Source of the DNA: Saccharopolyspora kobensis
GTDB lineage: Bacteria; Actinomycetota; Actinomycetes; Mycobacteriales; Pseudonocardiaceae
Assembly: GCF_900108315.1 (NCBI RefSeq)
Contig: NZ_FNVB01000006.1
Coordinates: 1 to 64,000 of the forward strand
Reading direction: 5' to 3'
Length of the DNA stretch: 64,000 bases
The position numbers were made by a program, and so were the translations under genes. The notes under the pieces were generated by a model, which saw only the letters and a program-made list of their open reading frames with translations, was not told where the DNA came from and made no database searches. Positions 63,445-64,000 of this stretch are shown in pieces (positions within the stretch are counted from its first letter, which is position 1; each line of letters starts with the position of its first letter).

Positions 63445-64000
63445 TCAAGTTCGCCCGAAGCCGATGTCCTCGGCCTCCTCCGCGGCCCGCCAGGCCTCAT
63501 CCAGCTCCCGGACGTCGGCGCGGTCCCAGCGGCGCGCCCAGCCCGCCAGGTCGAGCAGCCCGGACAGCAGGCCGCCGGTGAAACCCCACACCAACATGCC
63601 GGGCACGAGGAAGGCCGGGCCCGCGTGCCGCCCGGTCAGCTCGACCCGCAGCCGGTTGGCCGGGTCGGTCAGCCAGGAGATCGGCACCCGCGCCACCGCC
63701 GCGGTCTCGCCCGGGTCGACCGGCGAGACGGGCGAGGGCTCGGCCCAGTGCGCGAGCACCGGGGTCACCCGGAAGCCGCTGTGCGGGACGTGCAGCTCGG
63801 GCAGCGTCACCAGCGGGCGGACGCCCTCCGGTCGCAGCCCCACCTCCTCGACGGCTTCGCGGAGCGCGGCGTCGACCGGCCCGCGATCGACATCGTCGAG
63901 CGAGCCGCCGGGGAAGGCGACCTGGCCCGGGTGCGAGTTCAGCCCGTCGGCGCGGCGCAGCAGCAGCACGTCCGGGCCCGCCGCGCCCTCGCCGAAGAGC
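63445..64000 (-). CDS. CoA pyrophosphatase-type NUDIX hydrolase (5' end outside window)
   Basis: The visible 185 residues run to the edge of the window without a start. The CoA-pyrophosphatase signature LLLRRADGLNSHPGQVAFPGG precedes the Nudix box with GGSLDDVDRGPVDAALREAV and EEVGLRPEG, with the Glu pair for metal binding. Later segments (WLTDPANRLRVELTGR, VWGFTGGLLSGLLDLAGW) complete the family. It corresponds to Rv3672c. The product probably hydrolyses CoA and acyl-CoA derivatives. The gene is cut by the window end at 64000. Confidence 0.9.
   Translation of the reverse strand, partial: LFGEGAAGPDVLLLRRADGLNSHPGQVAFPGGSLDDVDRGPVDAALREAVEEVGLRPEGVRPLVTLPELHVPHSGFRVTPVLAHWAEPSPVSPVDPGETAAVARVPISWLTDPANRLRVELTGRHAGPAFLVPGMLVWGFTGGLLSGLLDLAGWARRWDRADVRELDEAWRAAEEAEDIGFGRT

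Overview
The window is high-GC DNA from an actinobacterium. GC-rich third codon positions, many GTG starts, leaderless promoters and long shadow frames opposite real genes all fit. Gene order places it near the mycobacteria: a delta' clamp-loader gene, topA, an Rv3647c-like gene, an Rv3649-like helicase, the Rv3654c-Rv3660c pilus/secretion block, an Rv3661-like HAD gene and the acs - holin-like - MarP protease - NUDIX block all occur in the M. tuberculosis order. Family content (DUF397/DUF5753 remnants, MurNAc salvage, Tad genes) fits a Pseudonocardiales member, probably Saccharopolyspora. The genus is inference.

Positions 1-21,850 are the accessory half. They hold a decayed DUF5753/DUF397 pair, a duplicated DinB fragment around a VOC gene, leuA with a transcribed leader (divergent from a GntR regulator), an ArsR/SRPBCC pair, a lactate-permease-type transporter with an AraC regulator, a secreted hydrolase, an oxidoreductase, a second AraC gene whose 3' end runs into a transposase remnant, and a compact locus (13,029-17,481) of methyltransferase, PLP enzyme, 39-residue ORF, ATP-grasp ligase and ferric-reductase-like membrane protein. 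Small conserved or unknown genes follow, ending at a tRNA-Thr(CGT) gene.

Positions 22,000-43,300 are mainly core genome: replication (holB, topA), pyrophosphate-driven proton pumping (hppA), DNA repair (helicase), a PrimPol-like protein and the Tad/Flp-type pilus operon (pilin-like proteins, TadC, TadB, TadA ATPase, Ssd). The HAD gene at 42,078 is flanked by two probable small RNAs, a 6C RNA upstream on the minus strand and an Ms1/MTS2823-like RNA downstream, as in mycobacteria.

Positions 43,337-52,954 form a cell-wall recovery region: NagZ (GlcNAc release), NamZ (MurNAc release) and an AmiE-like serine hydrolase, then after a MarR/MBL/RidA/PPOX interlude the MurR-type regulator and MurQ etherase. 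No MurNAc transporter or kinase is present. Positions 52,990-64,000 carry a MerR regulator, a truncated MFS gene, cysteine dioxygenase, a LysR regulator, nucleoside hydrolase, a degenerate Fic-like protein, acetyl-CoA synthetase, NhaA, a holin-like protein, the MarP protease and a partial CoA-pyrophosphatase-type NUDIX gene. Dispersed palindromic repeats at 29.3, 48.4-48.5 and 61.9 kb, and a second dispersed repeat at 46.5 and 63.3 kb, are the most striking non-coding features.
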